44,126 bases of DNA from an uncultured Prevotella sp. (GTDB lineage: Bacteria > Bacteroidota > Bacteroidia > Bacteroidales > Bacteroidaceae). Below are positions 42,352 through 44,126 of this stretch, piece after piece. The notes beneath the pieces were generated by a model. It was not told the DNA's origin and ran no database searches. It saw only the letters and a list, made by a program, of their open reading frames with translations. The position numbers and the translations under genes are program-made. The stretch lies in assembly GCA_905198745.1 (NCBI GenBank), contig CAJKDU010000021.1, forward strand, positions 1 through 44,126. Reading direction: 5' to 3'. Numbering within the stretch: position 1 is the stretch's first letter; every line of letters begins with the position of its first letter.

Positions 42352-43773
42352 ATGAAAAAATTAACCCATTTACTTGGGGCTCTCATCATGTTGGCACTCC
42401 CCATGCAACTCATGGCGGACAATTACGACAAGTATTATCAGAACTTGCCTTGCCAGATGACTCGCCCTACCCTGCCCGTCATCCCGGGCAACAATGTTTC
42501 CGTGACTGATTTCGGTGGCGTCGGTGACGGCATTACTCTCAACACCGAAGCCTTTCGCAAGGCCATGAGTGCTCTCGACAAACAGGGTGGAGGACACCTC
42601 AATGTGCCGGCCGGTGTGTGGCTCACGGGCCCCATTGCCTTCAAAAACAACGTGGACCTGCACCTTGAAAAGAACGCCATCATCCTTTTCTCTGCCGACA
42701 AACGCCTCTATCTCGACATAGACAAGGCTACAGGCAAGATTCTCGGCAAGTCGAAGCCAGCCCTCAACGCATCCAAACGGAAGAACATCAGCATCACTGG
42801 ACAAGGCATTATCGACGGCAACGGCAAGTGGTGGCGCCCGGTGAAGCGCTCTAAAGTGAGCGATACGGAGTGGAGCCAGTTCAAGGCCATGGGGGGCACA
42901 GAGACCGAACAGGGCAAACTGTGGTTCCCATTCAACCTGAAGAACTACAAGAACGTGACTGCTACACCCGAAAAAGAAGAGAAACTGCGTGCCGACCTGG
43001 TGCGCTTTACAGAATGTGAAAACATCCTTATCCAGGGCGTAACCTTCCAGAACTCTCCACGATTCCACGTTCATCCGGTGCGCTGCAAGCACCTTGTGGT
43101 AGACGGCATTACCATTCTCTGCCCATGGAACGCACAGAACGGCGATGGTCTTGACCTGAGCAACTGCCAAAACTCACTGATTGTCAACAACACAGTCAAC
43201 GTGGGCGATGACGGCATCTGCATGAAAGGCGGTGTGGGACAAGCCGGAGTGGAAGCTGGTCCCTGCGAGAACATTCTCATTGAGAACAACACCGTATATC
43301 ATGCTCACGGCGGTTTCGTCATCGGAAGCGACGTGTCGGGCGGCATGAAGAACATCGTGGTGCGCAACAACCGTTTCTGCGGCACTGACATAGGCTTGCG
43401 TTTCAAGAGCAGCATTGAGCGTGGCGGCAAGACGGAGAACATATTCATCAGCAACATCTATATGACTGACATCATCGGCGAAGCCATCAGCTTTGAAACC
43501 ACCTATGCAGACAAAGGCTATTCAGTGAGCAAGGACGGCAACGAGAAGAACGCCCAGCCAGTGAAGGCTCCCTTCTCACCCGACTTCGGTAACATGCATA
43601 TCAGCAACATAGTGTGCCACGGCACAGAATCGGGCATTGTGGCGCATGGTGCAGAAGGTATGGTTCACGACATCGTAATAGAAAACAGCACCATCTTCTA
43701 CACCAAGAAGGCTACCGACATTGACGCTGCCTGCGATGTGAAACTGAACAACGTAAGACTGCTCACGTACTAA
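42352..43773 (+). CDS. GH28 polygalacturonase/pectin hydrolase
   Basis: This 473-residue exported enzyme (signal peptide MKKLTHLLGALIMLALPMQL) belongs to GH28. The active-site blocks are N263-G-D265-G-L-D268, G285-D286-D287-G, H319-G-G and R350-F-K352, with the conserved aspartates, histidine and RxK all present. The start of the helix, VTDFGGVGDGITLNTEAFRK, is typical. Differences from the first GH28 protein in this window (HGG versus GHG, NGDG versus NTDG) place it in another subgroup, probably exo-acting on oligogalacturonides or rhamnogalacturonan side bonds. It is a single gene with a long leader and a strong terminator, divergent from the ECF sigma gene. Confidence 0.94.
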   Translation: MKKLTHLLGALIMLALPMQLMADNYDKYYQNLPCQMTRPTLPVIPGNNVSVTDFGGVGDGITLNTEAFRKAMSALDKQGGGHLNVPAGVWLTGPIAFKNNVDLHLEKNAIILFSADKRLYLDIDKATGKILGKSKPALNASKRKNISITGQGIIDGNGKWWRPVKRSKVSDTEWSQFKAMGGTETEQGKLWFPFNLKNYKNVTATPEKEEKLRADLVRFTECENILIQGVTFQNSPRFHVHPVRCKHLVVDGITILCPWNAQNGDGLDLSNCQNSLIVNNTVNVGDDGICMKGGVGQAGVEAGPCENILIENNTVYHAHGGFVIGSDVSGGMKNIVVRNNRFCGTDIGLRFKSSIERGGKTENIFISNIYMTDIIGEAISFETTYADKGYSVSKDGNEKNAQPVKAPFSPDFGNMHISNIVCHGTESGIVAHGAEGMVHDIVIENSTIFYTKKATDIDAACDVKLNNVRLLTY

Positions 43774-43795
43774 AATCATAATATCCATCAACACC

Positions 43796-43843
43796 AAGCA
43801 AGGCGCTACCATGCAAACTATTGCGGTAGCGCCTTGCTTTTTT
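43796..43843 (+). terminator. Terminator of the second GH28 gene
   Basis: A perfect 15-bp stem (43796-43810 with 43825-43839), 14-base loop, followed by Ts, 22 bases after the stop codon. From here to 43948 I see nothing else. Confidence 0.9.
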
Positions 43844-43948
43844 AGGGTTCATCCCGTACCGGAAGTGATACCCGATGTGGCTCAGCATACAAAGATATGT
43901 GAATCGGAAATGTTGACCATACTATCCTGTTGCGTCTTATTAGGAACT

Positions 43949-44126
43949 GCCTAACAAGACGCCAGTAACAGACTAAGAAAGTGCTAACGGCAGACTAAGG
44001 AAGTGTTAGTCGATGACTTAGGAAGTGTTAGTCGATGACTTAGGAAGTGTTAGTCGATGAATTAGGAAGTGTTAGTCGATGACTTAGGAAGTGTTAGTCG
44101 ATGAATTAGGAAGTGTTAGTCGATGA
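43949..44126. repeat. 22-bp tandem repeat array running off the window
   Basis: Six near-identical 22-base units start at 43993, 44015, 44037, 44059, 44081 and 44103 (consensus GACTTAGGAAGTGTTAGTCG plus AT). From unit 3 on, the third base alternates C, A, C, A. Two diverged units precede at 43949 and 43971, so the array degrades toward the left edge. In unit 1 GACTAA and TTAGTC form a hairpin; later units have lost part of it. There are no spacers, so it is not CRISPR. The array continues past the window end. Confidence 0.92.

Noticed and set aside
43949..44126. CRISPR array at the window end
   Set aside because: Units are contiguous with no unique spacers; it is a plain tandem repeat, and no cas gene is present.

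Overview
The window comes from a member of the Bacteroidales, most likely a gut or rumen Prevotella/Segatella-type bacterium. The evidence is two SusC/SusD pairs, Bacteroidales-type promoters (TTTG, 19-23 bases, TAnnTTTG) ahead of many genes, no clear Shine-Dalgarno sites, the Bacteroides-type glycogen cluster (GH57, glycosyltransferase, debranching enzyme), and a Prevotella-style C-terminal tail on one secreted protein. The genus is inferred from gene content and style, without a database search.

Layout. (1) 1-8916: a small pectin utilization locus of SusC, SusD, a surface beta-helix lipoprotein and a GH28 polygalacturonase, with terminators inside and after it. (2) 9132-14838, minus strand: a pRiA4b ORF-3-like protein, then the glycogen/alpha-glucan operon. 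(3) 15079-19385: core genes (Crp-family regulator, lipid kinase, miaA, gapA, mscL). (4) 19386-20520: a 1.1-kb gene-poor stretch with the tail of a decayed outer-membrane barrel gene and four kinds of short repeats, including a 74-bp repeat that ends in the promoter of the next gene. (5) 20521-27144: AEC permease, an esterase on the minus strand, and the operon sppA-lpxK-PNP-thiL. (6) tRNA-Phe(GAA) at 27235-27307. (7) 27589-41454: a 14-kb block with a FecR-type anti-sigma gene broken at a C8 tract, then a probable operon of STN-containing SusC, SusD, a metallohydrolase-like lipoprotein without HExxH, a FISUMP lipoprotein, a DUF4105/Lnb-like papain-fold protein, a secreted protein, and three TlpA-like thioredoxin proteins. 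The block ends at a convergent ECF sigma factor gene on the minus strand. (8) 42140-43773: a second GH28 gene behind a leader with an apparent terminator. (9) 43949 to the end: a 22-bp tandem repeat that runs off the window.

The most interesting part is block 7. It is a SusCD import system with no carbohydrate-active enzyme in its own operon, but with a redox and papain-fold/metallohydrolase-like set of accessory genes. The anti-sigma gene is split exactly between its cytoplasmic sigma-binding part and its membrane/periplasmic part. The only ECF sigma gene in view is 13 kb away on the other strand. Base composition drops sharply part-way through susC and recovers at the first thioredoxin gene, as if the barrel, SusD and surface lipoproteins were exchanged as a cassette while the signalling and plug parts stayed.
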